Positions 15,460-24,189 of a stretch of 37,691 nt of DNA are shown in pieces. Numbering within the stretch: the first letter of the stretch is position 1; each line of letters opens with the position of its first letter. The position numbers were made by a program, and so were the translations under genes. The notes under the pieces were generated by a model. It ran no database searches. It was not told where the DNA came from and saw only the letters and a program-made list of their open reading frames with translations. Source of the stretch: Muribaculaceae bacterium (lineage in GTDB: Bacteria; Bacteroidota; Bacteroidia; Bacteroidales; Muribaculaceae); contig JAFQAS010000028.1 of assembly GCA_017399915.1 (NCBI GenBank), positions 1-37,691 of the forward strand, in the 5' to 3' direction.

Positions 15460-17016
15460 TTATTTCTTCACCATGAAGGTGTTGCCCCACGAGGCGCGGT
15501 CGAGGTTACGATATGATATTGCTTCGCGCATGTGGACAGGAGTGATGTTGGGCGATGCATCGAGATCGGCGATTGTGCGTGCCACCTTTAGAATGCGGTC
15601 ATAGGCACGGGCCGACATATCAAATCGAGTCATAGCATCGTGAAGAATTTTCTTTGTAGGCTCATCGAGTTTACACCATTTTTCGAGCAGTCGCGAATTC
15701 ATTTGAGCGTTGCAATGCACCTCTTTTTCATCTTTGAAACGAAGAGTTTGGATAGCACGGGCAGCAATTACCCGCTCGCGTATTGTTGCGCTGCTTTCTC
15801 CCTTTTGGAGCGAAGATAGTTTCTCAAATGGCACAGGAAGTATTTCCACTTGAAGGTCAATGCGATCTAAGAGAGGACCCGATATGCGTCCAAGATATTT
15901 GTTTACTTGTCCGGGAGCGCAACTGCATTCCTTTGTGGGGTGATTGTAATATCCACAAGGGCATGGATTCATTGACGCTACAAGCATAAATCCGGCCGGA
16001 TAGTCGATAGTATATTTGGCGCGAGCCACAGTGATGTGTCGATCCTCAAGCGGCTGGCGCATCACTTCAAGCACGGAGCGATTGAATTCGGGAAATTCGT
16101 CAAGAAAAAGAATTCCGTTATGGGCAAGTGAGATTTCTCCCGGCATGGGGTTGGTGCCACCGCCCACAAGGGCTACTGGCGAGATGGTGTGATGAGGAGA
16201 GCGAAATGGTCGCTGTGTCATCAATTTTGAGCCACTTTTAAGCTTGCCCGCCACGGAGTGTATTTTAGTCGTTTCTAAGGCTTCCTGGAGCGTGAGAGGG
16301 GGTAATATTGATGGGAGTCGCTTGGCCATCATGGATTTTCCCGACCCGGGAGGTCCTACGAGCAGAATATTGTGTCCTCCGGCCGATGCTACCTCAAAGG
16401 CACGTTTCACATTTTCTTGACCTTTAACTTCATCAAAATCGTAGTCAAACACGTTGCTCGCTTTATTGAATTCTTCGCGTGTGTTTACTACTGTTGGAGA
16501 TATCTGATATGTGCCGTTGAGATAAGATACCACTTGAGCGAGATTGTCGACGCCCAGTACTTCAAGATTATTTACCACAGCGGCTTCTGTGGCATTTGCA
16601 CTTGGCACAATCATGCCTTTAAACCCCAATTCGCGAGCTTTAATAGCCATCGGTAGGACGCCTCTAATGGGCAATACCGAGCCATCGAGCGACAATTCTC
16701 CCATAATGAGATAGTCGCTGAGTTTTGACCCGTCGAGCTTTTCATCGGCGGCAAGAATTCCTATCGCAATAGGCAAGTCATAGGCTGCTCCCTCCTTTTT
16801 TACATCGGCAGGCGACATGTTCACTACTACTCTACGGCGAGGAAAATCTTGACCACAATGCTTTACTGCCGAAAGAATGCGTTGATGACTTTCTTTGACG
16901 GCGGCATCGGGCAACCCTACAATGCAGTAGAGAATGCCTTGCTCCACCGACACTTCGATGGTGATTAAAATGGCATCAATGCCATCAACGGCTGCTCCAG
17001 AGGTCTTTACAAACAT
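15460..17016 (-). CDS. comM: ComM/YifB-family Mg-chelatase-like AAA+ ATPase
   Basis: The 518-residue protein is a full-length YifB/ComM family member. It has an N-terminal Lon-S5-like domain (residues about 1-170: GIDAILITIEVSVEQGILYCIVGLPDAAVKESHQRI). An AAA+ core follows with Walker A GPPGSGKSMMAKRL near residue 220 and Walker B ILFLDEFPEF. The Mg-chelatase C-terminal part contains FMLVASMNPCPCGYY and the final helical region ending in YRNLDR. ComM homologues are hexameric helicases that help branch migration during uptake and recombination of DNA in natural transformation. It lies 8 bases after the lipoprotein gene at 17025 and shares the promoter at 18059-18089. Confidence 0.95.
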   Translation of the reverse strand: MFVKTSGAAVDGIDAILITIEVSVEQGILYCIVGLPDAAVKESHQRILSAVKHCGQDFPRRRVVVNMSPADVKKEGAAYDLPIAIGILAADEKLDGSKLSDYLIMGELSLDGSVLPIRGVLPMAIKARELGFKGMIVPSANATEAAVVNNLEVLGVDNLAQVVSYLNGTYQISPTVVNTREEFNKASNVFDYDFDEVKGQENVKRAFEVASAGGHNILLVGPPGSGKSMMAKRLPSILPPLTLQEALETTKIHSVAGKLKSGSKLMTQRPFRSPHHTISPVALVGGGTNPMPGEISLAHNGILFLDEFPEFNRSVLEVMRQPLEDRHITVARAKYTIDYPAGFMLVASMNPCPCGYYNHPTKECSCAPGQVNKYLGRISGPLLDRIDLQVEILPVPFEKLSSLQKGESSATIRERVIAARAIQTLRFKDEKEVHCNAQMNSRLLEKWCKLDEPTKKILHDAMTRFDMSARAYDRILKVARTIADLDASPNITPVHMREAISYRNLDRASWGNTFMVKK

Positions 17017-17024
17017 AATGGCTA

Positions 17025-18038
17025 CTATTTAAGTACTTCCTTGATTTTTGTTTTGGCTTCGTTTATTGAGGTGCCTCGATATAATTGTTTTCCGGTAGAA
17101 TCGGCTACGATATAGAAGGGGAGTCGGCTAATGCCAAGGCGTTCGATAGAATGTGCCGATGCGCCACCTACAACCCAACCTTGCTTCCACGATGCGCTAT
17201 CGTCGCGAATCGACCGTTTCCAGGTCATTGTATCGGGGTCAAAAGATATATCAACGACTTGAAGTCGTTTGTTTGGGTAATCTTCGCGCAATGTGCGAAG
17301 GTCTGACTCTAATTTTGAATCTTTGCGAGTGGGGTCGTTTGAGAATGTGATTATGGAATATGACGACTCGTGAGGCACAAAGGTGCTTAGAGAGTCAGTG
17401 CTGCTAAAATAAGAGGTCATCGACACTTTTTCTCGTGCTTTGACATTATTCCCTCGGTCGAGAAGAGCCTCATAGCTTTCTATCAGATGTTGTGGACGAG
17501 CCTCGGGAGCTATCGAAGCCAATAATTTAATAGCCTCGTCGTTATTTTCGGGGGTGATATATTCGGTGATTAGCAATAAGGTCGATAATATATCCTGTTT
17601 GTTTGAAGTGATATATTTAGCTATCATCGAGTTGATTTTTTTTGAGTCTCCGCGGGCAAATGTTTCGATATTATCGTTAAGGAATTTACACCAACGTTCC
17701 GAAACGTCATTCCCTTTCACATTTGCTCTTTGGGGCGAATTCTTTATAAAACTACATTCCATATCATCGCCTTTATCCACATAGCAACGACCTAATAATG
17801 TTTTATTGGCGCCATAAAACTCAACAATAGTTGGTTGAGTTATTTCTGCTTTAAACTCAAATTTGTTATCTTTCACAGGGACGGTGAGCAGTTGTGTGCC
17901 GTCGGAATAATACACAACACGCATATTTTGTGAGCCCAAGTCCTTTACTGTGCCCTCAGCAGAGAAGGTCGATCCGTCGCCGCAGGCCGATAGCAATAGT
18001 GTTATTGCAAATGATAATATAAAAACTATTTTTTTCAC
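17025..18038 (-). CDS. Lipoprotein with DUF4369 and thioredoxin-like domains, CxxC lost
   Basis: The 337-residue protein has a lipoprotein signal (MKKIVFILSFAITLLLSACG, with the lipid-carrying Cys at residue 19). An N-terminal DUF4369-like beta domain (about 27-110: FSAEGTVKDLGSQNMRVVYY, VPVKDNKFEFKAEI) is followed by helices and a C-terminal thioredoxin-like fold (about 220-337). Where related TlpA/AhpC-type proteins have a WCxxC site, this one reads IITFSNDPTRKDS, with no cysteine. The cis-proline region survives (GISRLPFYIVADSTG). It therefore cannot be a normal thiol oxidoreductase and may bind or scaffold. It is the first gene of a two-gene operon with comM. Confidence 0.82.
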   Translation of the reverse strand: MKKIVFILSFAITLLLSACGDGSTFSAEGTVKDLGSQNMRVVYYSDGTQLLTVPVKDNKFEFKAEITQPTIVEFYGANKTLLGRCYVDKGDDMECSFIKNSPQRANVKGNDVSERWCKFLNDNIETFARGDSKKINSMIAKYITSNKQDILSTLLLITEYITPENNDEAIKLLASIAPEARPQHLIESYEALLDRGNNVKAREKVSMTSYFSSTDSLSTFVPHESSYSIITFSNDPTRKDSKLESDLRTLREDYPNKRLQVVDISFDPDTMTWKRSIRDDSASWKQGWVVGGASAHSIERLGISRLPFYIVADSTGKQLYRGTSINEAKTKIKEVLK

Positions 18039-18058
18039 CTTTATCGCATTTTATCTCA

Positions 18059-18089
18059 CAAAGTTAAACATATAAGTTAAACTCTCAAA
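18059..18089 (-). promoter_or_regulatory. Promoter of the lipoprotein-comM operon
   Basis: On the minus strand TTTG (18089-18086), 19 bases, then TAACTTTG (18066-18059) give an exact Bacteroidetes promoter, 20 bases before the start at 18038. Confidence 0.75.
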
Positions 18090-18154
18090 GAAAAATCAGC
18101 GATAATGGACACAAAAAACACCTTTTAATTTAATGGTAGCTTAGTTAATATTTA

Positions 18155-18162
18155 TATCTTTG
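18155..18162 (+). promoter_or_regulatory. -7 element of the phospholipase gene
   Basis: TATCTTTG matches TAnnTTTG and lies 23 bases before the start at 18186. The -33 region is not convincing. Confidence 0.5.
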
Positions 18163-18185
18163 CAGATAAATTCTCTTATCAATAA

Positions 18186-19028
18186 ATGAAATTCTTGCGT
18201 AGCTTCATATTGTGTATTTGTGTGTTGATAGCCGGCGGTGATGCGATGGCTCAAATTGTTACACACAATGACGAGGCATTAAGAGCCGATAGTTTGCGTC
18301 AAGAGTTTGACAAACGACCTTATTTTGGATTATATAAGGACAATTATTTTGTGTTTGGAACAGCTATTGGTGATGAGCCAACGGTGAGAAATACCAATGT
18401 GAAGTTTCAAATATCTTTTTCTCAACGACTCACTAAAAGCACTCTTCCGTGGAATACATATCTCTACCTTTTCTATTCCCAAAAGTGTTTTTGGAATGTG
18501 CTGGAGGAGTCGATGCCCATGACCGACCTTAACTTTAATCCGGGTATTGGTATTGGTAAACCTCTTTTTGTGCGAGATAGGTTTATTGGCGAATTAAAGC
18601 TTATGGCTGAGCACGAAAGTAATGGTAAAGATGGAGATAATTCTCGTTCGTGGAACAAGATTTCTCTTGTTGCAAATATCTTGATCGGACCGAACTTTGT
18701 AGTGCATGGTAAGGCTTGGATTCCGATTATTGATGGTCAAAACAATAAAGATATTCTTGATTATTGCGGTATATATCAAGTGGGAATGTCGTTAACTACA
18801 TTGAATAAAAAAATCGGACTAAGCACCTTGTTGACAAAACGCCGTGGGTGGAACCTTAATTATAATGCAATGGTTGAGTTGAGTTATCGGTTTAACAACA
18901 ACCAAAACCAATACTTCTTCCTCCAATACTACAATGGTTATGGCGAAGGCTTGCTTGAATACAACAAATTCCACTCGCAACTCCGCGCCGGCATTGTCAT
19001 CAAACCACGCCTATTCAGCGACTTCTAA
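18186..19028 (+). CDS. pldA: Outer-membrane phospholipase A1
   Basis: The 280-residue protein has a signal peptide (to about AMAQ, residue 23) and alternating beta-barrel strands ending in a C-terminal aromatic residue (PRLFSDF). The catalytic motif of OMPLA is complete: H143 and S145 in AEHESNG, and N157 in SRSWNK, in nearly the same positions as in the Escherichia coli enzyme. It hydrolyses phospholipids that have moved to the outer leaflet and so keeps outer-membrane asymmetry; it works as a calcium-dependent dimer. It has its own -7 element and is divergent from the lipoprotein-comM operon. The next gene starts about 150 bases on and is probably separate. Confidence 0.92.
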   Translation: MKFLRSFILCICVLIAGGDAMAQIVTHNDEALRADSLRQEFDKRPYFGLYKDNYFVFGTAIGDEPTVRNTNVKFQISFSQRLTKSTLPWNTYLYLFYSQKCFWNVLEESMPMTDLNFNPGIGIGKPLFVRDRFIGELKLMAEHESNGKDGDNSRSWNKISLVANILIGPNFVVHGKAWIPIIDGQNNKDILDYCGIYQVGMSLTTLNKKIGLSTLLTKRRGWNLNYNAMVELSYRFNNNQNQYFFLQYYNGYGEGLLEYNKFHSQLRAGIVIKPRLFSDF

Positions 19029-19045
19029 TAATCTAATCTCAACCC

Positions 19046-19067
19046 TTTGCGGCGAATAAACCGCAAA
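19046..19067. other. Short hairpin after pldA
   Basis: TTTGCGG and CCGCAAA pair around an 8-base loop. It may end pldA transcription, but there is no T tract, so the call is weak. Confidence 0.35.
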
Positions 19068-19179
19068 ATCTGCGGTTAATAATCAGTAAATGCCACTTTT
19101 TGACCATTAACCATTATACCCATAAATAGATATTCCCTCAACAAATCTTTTGGGATAGGTGTTATCACATAAAGTTGTG

Positions 19180-20625
19180 ATGCCTATGATGTTGAGGTAT
19201 ATTGTATTGTTTGGGGTTGTGATAGAATCTGTGATACAGATTCAAGGCGCGGTGTCGCTCGATTCGTGCCGTGCTATGGCGTTGCGAAATAATAAGCAGA
19301 TGCTTATAAATGTCACGCGCATCGAAGGGGCTGAGTATCAACGCGAGGTGGCGCGTGCGACTTATTTCCCGTCGATTGATTTTGTGGGTGGATACACCTA
19401 TAACCAAAAAGAATTGTCGATATTTGACTCCGATCAAATGTTGCCGGTAAAAACATTTAACTCGGCTACGGGGAGTTATGAGTTTGCAATAGCGAAAAAT
19501 CCTATTACCGGCGAGCCAATCACCTCTCCCGATGGGCGTCCCGTGCCTCAGGAGGTGGCTTTGATACCCAAAGAGGCGATGACCTATAATACTCATAATC
19601 TGTTTTTTGGTGCGCTCACTCTCACTCAGCCGGTGTATATGGGTGGAAAGATAAAGGCTCTCAATCGCATTACCGAATATTCCACACAAATGGCCGAGAT
19701 GCAACACCAACGTGATGCTGAAGATATAATCTATAACGTAGATGTGGCTTATTGGCAAGTGGTTTCGCTCGATGCCAAGGAGCGGCTTGCCGAGAGTTAT
19801 GTGTCTTTGCTCGACACATTGAGCCGTAATGTCAAGGCAATGTGGCGAGAGGGGGTGGCCACTCGTAGCGACACATTGATGGTGAGAGTGAAACTCAATC
19901 AGGCTCAAGTTGATTTATCGAAGGTGAAAGATATGCTCTCTTTGTCGCGAATGGCTTTGGCTCAACTATGTGGATTGCCTATTGATAGTCCGTTGCGATT
20001 GGTCGATGAAAATCGCCAAGATATATTGTCGGCTACCACTTTATCGCCTCAAGGATATGATTTACAGCAGGTTTATGACCGTCGAAACGATATGCGCCAA
20101 CTCGAACTCGGAGCCAAAATGGCTCAACAGCAATCAAAGATTGAGTTTGCATCAATGCTCCCCAATGTGGCGTTAATAGGAGCCTATTCTTTTAGTAATC
20201 CCAATATGTTTAATGGGTTTAAACGTAATTTCGATGGAAATTTCTCGGTGGGAGTGATGGTGACCGTTCCGTTGTGGCATAGTGGGGGCAACTACTACAA
20301 ATATAAAGCGGCTCAAACCAATGAGACAATTATGCAACTCAATATTGCCGATGCAAAAGATAAAATAGCATTGCAAGTGCGTCAAGCGTCATTTAAGGCA
20401 CAAGAGGCGGTAAAGACGTATAAAATGACCCTTGAAAATCTCGCAAGTGCCAAGGAAAATCTGCGCCAGGCACAAATAGGCTTTCGTGAGGGTGTGATGA
20501 CTATTGACAATGTGATGGAAGCGCAAACGGCATGGCTTAAAGCTAATTCGGAGTGCTTAGATGCTCAAATCGAAGTGCAGCTATGCAACACTTATCTGTT
20601 GAAGGTGTTGGGATTATTGTATTAG
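19180..20625 (+). CDS. TolC-family outer-membrane efflux protein
   Basis: The protein has about 481 residues from the ATG at 19180. An upstream in-frame GTG at 19159 would add seven residues but gives no better signal peptide. The N terminus is a hydrophobic signal (MLRYIVLFGVVIESVIQIQGA), followed by two OEP repeats with long helices (LDSCRAMALRNNKQMLIN, YPTYFP-like ATYFPSIDFVGGYTYNQ, later LQVRQASFKAQEAVKTY and GVMTIDNVMEAQTAWLKANSE split over the last helix). TolC-type trimers form the channel through the outer membrane. It is the first gene of a four-gene export operon; the gap to the HlyD gene is 20 bases. A weak promoter candidate (TTTG at 19099, then TAAATAGA at 19123) lies upstream. 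Confidence 0.9.
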   Translation: MPMMLRYIVLFGVVIESVIQIQGAVSLDSCRAMALRNNKQMLINVTRIEGAEYQREVARATYFPSIDFVGGYTYNQKELSIFDSDQMLPVKTFNSATGSYEFAIAKNPITGEPITSPDGRPVPQEVALIPKEAMTYNTHNLFFGALTLTQPVYMGGKIKALNRITEYSTQMAEMQHQRDAEDIIYNVDVAYWQVVSLDAKERLAESYVSLLDTLSRNVKAMWREGVATRSDTLMVRVKLNQAQVDLSKVKDMLSLSRMALAQLCGLPIDSPLRLVDENRQDILSATTLSPQGYDLQQVYDRRNDMRQLELGAKMAQQQSKIEFASMLPNVALIGAYSFSNPNMFNGFKRNFDGNFSVGVMVTVPLWHSGGNYYKYKAAQTNETIMQLNIADAKDKIALQVRQASFKAQEAVKTYKMTLENLASAKENLRQAQIGFREGVMTIDNVMEAQTAWLKANSECLDAQIEVQLCNTYLLKVLGLLY

Positions 20626-20645
20626 TGTGAATAATATTATTTACT

Positions 20646-21647
20646 ATGGATAAAAAGCAAGAAAAAAGAGAAAACGTGGTGTTGCTGCTGTCGTTGGCCG
20701 TTATTGTGTTAGTGGTGGTGGCGTTGGCAGTTGTGGGCTTTTTGATGATAAACAAGCCGGTTGAGGTGGTGCAAGGACAAGCCGAAGCAAGTTCGGTGAA
20801 AATATCGGGCAAACTCCCCGGTAGAATTGTGGATTTTTATGTGCAAGAGGGTGATTCTGTGGATATTGGCGACACTCTTGTTCATATTCATTCATCGGTG
20901 GCCGAGGCAAAGTTGATGCAAGCGCAAGCCATGACCACTGTCGCTCAGGCTCAAAATCGCAAGGTTGATGCCGGAGTGCGTAAGCAAGTGATAGAATCGG
21001 CCTACAGTCTTTTACAACAAGCCAAAGCCGCAACCGAGATTGCCCGGAAATCCTATGATCGCATGGAGTCGCTATATGCCCAAGGAGTGGTGTCGGCTCA
21101 GAAACGCGATGAGGCACAAGCAGCATATAAAGCCGCGCAAGCTGCCGAAAATGCCGCCAATAGTCAATATCAATTGGCTCAAGCCGGTGCTCAAAAAGAG
21201 GATAAAGAGAGTGCGGCGGCTATGGTTACCGCTGCTCGTGGTGGAGAGAAGGAGGTTCAAGCGGTGTTGCAAGACCAATATCTGCTTGCTCCATGCAAAG
21301 GTATTGTTGATGAGGTTTATCCTCAACGTGGAGAGTTGGTTGCGCTTGGTGCTCCCATTATGAGTGTGTTGCAGACCGATGATAAGTGGCTGACCTTTAA
21401 TGTGCGTGAGGAATTACTGAGCGATTTGCCCATGGGAAAGGAGATTGATGTGATGATTCCGGCTCTTGGCGACACGATTGTGGCCGCTAAGGTGTATTAT
21501 GTGCGCGACATGGGTGATTATGCCGTGTGGCGTGCCACAAAAGCCACAGGGGAATGGGATAGCCGCACATTTAAAATCAAGGCGCGACCTATGGTTGATT
21601 TGCCTAATCTCCGTCCGGGTATGTCTATTATTTATCAGCCCAAATAG
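20646..21647 (+). CDS. HlyD-family periplasmic adaptor (membrane fusion protein)
   Basis: The 333-residue protein has one N-terminal membrane anchor (residues about 15-37) and a split biotinyl-lipoyl domain (ASSVKISGKLPGRIVDFYVQ, EGDSVDIGDTLVHIHS). A long Ala/Gln-rich coiled-coil hairpin follows (about 90-200, KVDAGVRKQVIES ... AAQAAENAANSQYQLAQAGA), and then a beta barrel (LLAPCKGIVDEVYPQRGELV, MSVLQTDDKWLTFNVREELL). It links the inner-membrane permeases to the TolC-type channel. It is 20 bases after the channel gene and 7 bases before the first permease gene. Confidence 0.92.
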   Translation: MDKKQEKRENVVLLLSLAVIVLVVVALAVVGFLMINKPVEVVQGQAEASSVKISGKLPGRIVDFYVQEGDSVDIGDTLVHIHSSVAEAKLMQAQAMTTVAQAQNRKVDAGVRKQVIESAYSLLQQAKAATEIARKSYDRMESLYAQGVVSAQKRDEAQAAYKAAQAAENAANSQYQLAQAGAQKEDKESAAAMVTAARGGEKEVQAVLQDQYLLAPCKGIVDEVYPQRGELVALGAPIMSVLQTDDKWLTFNVREELLSDLPMGKEIDVMIPALGDTIVAAKVYYVRDMGDYAVWRATKATGEWDSRTFKIKARPMVDLPNLRPGMSIIYQPK

Positions 21648-21654
21648 TGTTGAC

Positions 21655-22815
21655 ATGAGTGGATTGGTGTCGACAATGAGGCGTGAAATGCGACGACTTG
21701 CGAGCCGTCCTATCTATCTGTTTGCTATGATGGCCGTTCCCATTGGGTGCGCCTTGTTTTTCATGTCGTTGCTTCGTGAGGGATTGCCTACTAAAGTGCC
21801 GGTGGCGGTGGTTGATAATGATAATTCGGCATTGTCGCGCCAAATGATTCGTGACCTTGATGCTACACAATTGCTCGACATTAATAGCTATTACGATAGT
21901 TATCATGCTGCACTCGAGGCGGTGAGGCGAGGGGAGATATATGGATTTTTTGTCATTCCCAATGAGTTTGAGAAAAATGCCGTTGCCGGACATTCGCCCA
22001 CTTTGAACTATTATAGCAATATGGCATATTTCATTCCCGGGACACTCTCGTTTAAAGGCTTTAAAACCATTGCAGTGACTACAACCGGGTCGGTGGCAGC
22101 GATGCAACTTGTGTCGACAGGTTTGGAACGCGATGCGGTGGGTGCTTTAATTCAGCCTCTTGCCGTGCAAGACCATCTCATAGGCAATCCGTGGAGTAAT
22201 TATTCGATATATTTGTGCAACTCGTTTGCTCCCGGTGTGTTGGCGTTGATGATTATGCTCGTTACGGTGTTTTCGATATGTGAGGAGATAAAACGTGGCA
22301 CTTCGGTTGCATGGCTTGAATCGGCGCGTGGCTCCATTATTGTGGCATTATTGGGTAAAATGTTGCCTCACACGTTGATTTTTTCGATTGTCGGGATATT
22401 TATTCAGTCGTTGATGTATGGTTACAACCACTATCCTTTGAATTGCCCGCTATGGGTTATGATATTGGCAATGGTGCTGTTTGTTGTTGCTTGTCAAGGC
22501 TTTGCATTGTTTATATGTAGTGTTTTGCCTAATTTGCGATTGGCGTTGAGTGTGGTGTCGCTCCTTGGTGTGTTGTCATTTTCTATCACCGGTTTCTCTT
22601 TCCCGGTAGAGAACATGTATGGAGCGGTGGCGATATTCAGCCACATTGTGCCGGTGCGATACTATTTTCTGATATATGTCGACCAAGCCCTTAATGGCAT
22701 TCCGTTGTATTATTCGCGGTGGTATTTTGTGGCATTGGCAATATTCCCTCTTGTAGCCACAACAATGCTTTGGCGATTGAAAAAAGCGTGTAAAAATCCC
22801 ATTTACATACCTTAA
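21655..22815 (+). CDS. ABC-2 type permease (YhhJ/YbhR-like), first of two
   Basis: From the ATG at 21655 the protein has 386 residues; a longer open frame upstream only overlaps the HlyD gene. It has one N-terminal membrane segment (IYLFAMMAVPIGCALFFMSL), then a periplasmic domain (residues about 40-190: VPVAVVDNDNSALSRQMIRDLDATQ) and five more membrane segments. This is the ABC2_membrane_3 layout. It should form a heterodimer with the permease at 22829. No ATP-binding motif is present in it, and no ATPase gene is found in the operon. Confidence 0.88.
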   Translation: MSGLVSTMRREMRRLASRPIYLFAMMAVPIGCALFFMSLLREGLPTKVPVAVVDNDNSALSRQMIRDLDATQLLDINSYYDSYHAALEAVRRGEIYGFFVIPNEFEKNAVAGHSPTLNYYSNMAYFIPGTLSFKGFKTIAVTTTGSVAAMQLVSTGLERDAVGALIQPLAVQDHLIGNPWSNYSIYLCNSFAPGVLALMIMLVTVFSICEEIKRGTSVAWLESARGSIIVALLGKMLPHTLIFSIVGIFIQSLMYGYNHYPLNCPLWVMILAMVLFVVACQGFALFICSVLPNLRLALSVVSLLGVLSFSITGFSFPVENMYGAVAIFSHIVPVRYYFLIYVDQALNGIPLYYSRWYFVALAIFPLVATTMLWRLKKACKNPIYIP

Positions 22816-22828
22816 ATGATTAAGTGCG

Positions 22829-23998
22829 ATGAAAAAGGTTGTGAAATATGTTGTTTCGTGGTTTGTGTCGCTGTTTCGTGTGTGGCGTCGGGAATTCTAC
22901 CTTGTTACGCATGATGCCGGCGTAATGCTCTTTTTTGTTGCTCTGCCATTGTTTTATCCGGTGGCTTACACTCTCATATATAATCCCGAATTGGTTGAAG
23001 AAGTGCCGTTTTGTGTCGTTGATGACTCTCGTTCTCCACAAAGTCGTGAGTTGGTGCGAATGGCCGATGCTACTCAGTCAATGCGATTCATAGGGTATGC
23101 CTCTGATATGAGCGAAGCTCGGCGGTGGCTCAACGAAAAGGCTTGTTATGGCATTTTGGTGATACCGAGTGACTATTCAGTGAAAATCGAAACTCATCAG
23201 CAAGCAGTAGTGCCGTTTTATTACGAAATGAGTCTATTGATGCGATATCGCACCTTTATGAGCGCACTCACTGATATTCAGATGGCTGTAGGTGATGAGG
23301 AACGACAAAGATTGGTGGCTGAAGCAGGTGATGCGGCTGCCGGACTTGATGTGACTGCTATTGACTCGCAAGCTTTCTTTCTGGGTGATGTAACGCAAGG
23401 TTTTGCTTCGTTTGTGATTCCCGGCATATTGATACTAATCATTCAACAAAGTATGATACTCGGCATTGCTATGCTTGGTGGTACCTCGCGCGACCGCCAA
23501 CGGATAAATGGAGGCATCGACCCTCTCGCCATTGAAGCCACGGCAGTAGCAACGGTGATAGGTAAAGTGTTGTGCTATATTCTAATATATGCACCGCTCA
23601 CATTGTATATGTTACATTATGTGCCACTAATATTTGGGTTGCCACATAGTGGTGTTGCTACCGATTATCTATTGTTTATCGTACCCTTATTATTATCCTC
23701 TGCATTTATGGGAATGGTTATGCAAGCATTTGTTAGTGAGCGAGAATCCTCATTATTGGTTGTAGTGTTCACCTCATTGATATTCCTATTCCTTTCGGGA
23801 CTCACCTGGCCACGCTACGCCATGGACTTCCCCTGGCGACAGCTTGGCGACATAATCCCCGCCACATGGGGCGTGGAAGGTTTTGTCAACATCAATTCCA
23901 ACGGTGCCACCCTCTCACAAGTCCCAATCCCCTACACAATGCTCTGGCGCCTCACCGCCATCTACTTCCTCCTCGCATGCCTTTTGTGGAAAAAGTAG
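22829..23998 (+). CDS. ABC-2 type permease, second of two
   Basis: The 389-residue protein has the same layout as its neighbour: an N-terminal membrane segment (VMLFFVALPLFYPVAYTLIY), a periplasmic domain (about 45-200, VPFCVVDDSRSPQSRELVRMADATQ) and five membrane segments near the C terminus (IPGILILIIQQSMILGIAML, and on to YFLLACLLWKK). The two permeases are paralogues, as shown by matching VPxxVVDxxxSxxSRxxxRxxDATQ segments. It starts 13 bases after the first permease gene and is followed by a hairpin terminator. The last 150 codons use more C-ending codons than the rest. Confidence 0.88.
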   Translation: MKKVVKYVVSWFVSLFRVWRREFYLVTHDAGVMLFFVALPLFYPVAYTLIYNPELVEEVPFCVVDDSRSPQSRELVRMADATQSMRFIGYASDMSEARRWLNEKACYGILVIPSDYSVKIETHQQAVVPFYYEMSLLMRYRTFMSALTDIQMAVGDEERQRLVAEAGDAAAGLDVTAIDSQAFFLGDVTQGFASFVIPGILILIIQQSMILGIAMLGGTSRDRQRINGGIDPLAIEATAVATVIGKVLCYILIYAPLTLYMLHYVPLIFGLPHSGVATDYLLFIVPLLLSSAFMGMVMQAFVSERESSLLVVVFTSLIFLFLSGLTWPRYAMDFPWRQLGDIIPATWGVEGFVNINSNGATLSQVPIPYTMLWRLTAIYFLLACLLWKK

Positions 23999-24003
23999 TA
24001 AAA

Positions 24004-24050
24004 TTTTGAACAATAAAAGAATTTTTACTTCCTTTTCTGTTCAATTTTTT
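24004..24050 (+). terminator. Terminator of the export operon
   Basis: TTGAACA at 24006-24012 pairs with TGTTCAA at 24038-24044, with further AAAAG/CTTTT pairing inside, followed by TTTTTT. It lies just after the stop at 23998. Confidence 0.7.
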
Positions 24051-24109
24051 ACTATTATGGCAATTAATACACATTGCCACAAATAAAATCCAATAAAATA
24101 TTAAAATGG

Positions 24110-24127
24110 CACCATCGTGCGAAGCAC
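24110..24127 (+). repeat. Dispersed repeat CACCATCGTGCRAAGCAC, copy 1
   Basis: CACCATCGTGCGAAGCAC, with an internal CGTGC-GAA-GCACG hairpin, occurs here on the plus strand. It recurs on the minus strand at 34817-34834 with one change. Both copies are intergenic, so this is probably a genome-wide REP-like element. Confidence 0.55.
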
Positions 24128-24189
24128 GCGAAAACGAAGCGCATTTAATAACAGGGGATCTGGCAATGTCCGATAACCCTTGACTTTTT

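Noticed and set aside
19159..19179. GTG start for the TolC-type protein
   Set aside because: The ATG at 19180 gives a cleaner signal peptide.
19165..19908. A 247-codon open frame on the minus strand inside the TolC-type gene
   Set aside because: It is antisense to a clear TolC family gene and its product is rich in His, Ile and Arg, as expected from a reversed coding frame.
21466..21654. N-terminal extension of the first permease inside the HlyD gene
   Set aside because: It reads another frame of a well-conserved gene; the ATG at 21655 gives the expected membrane segment.
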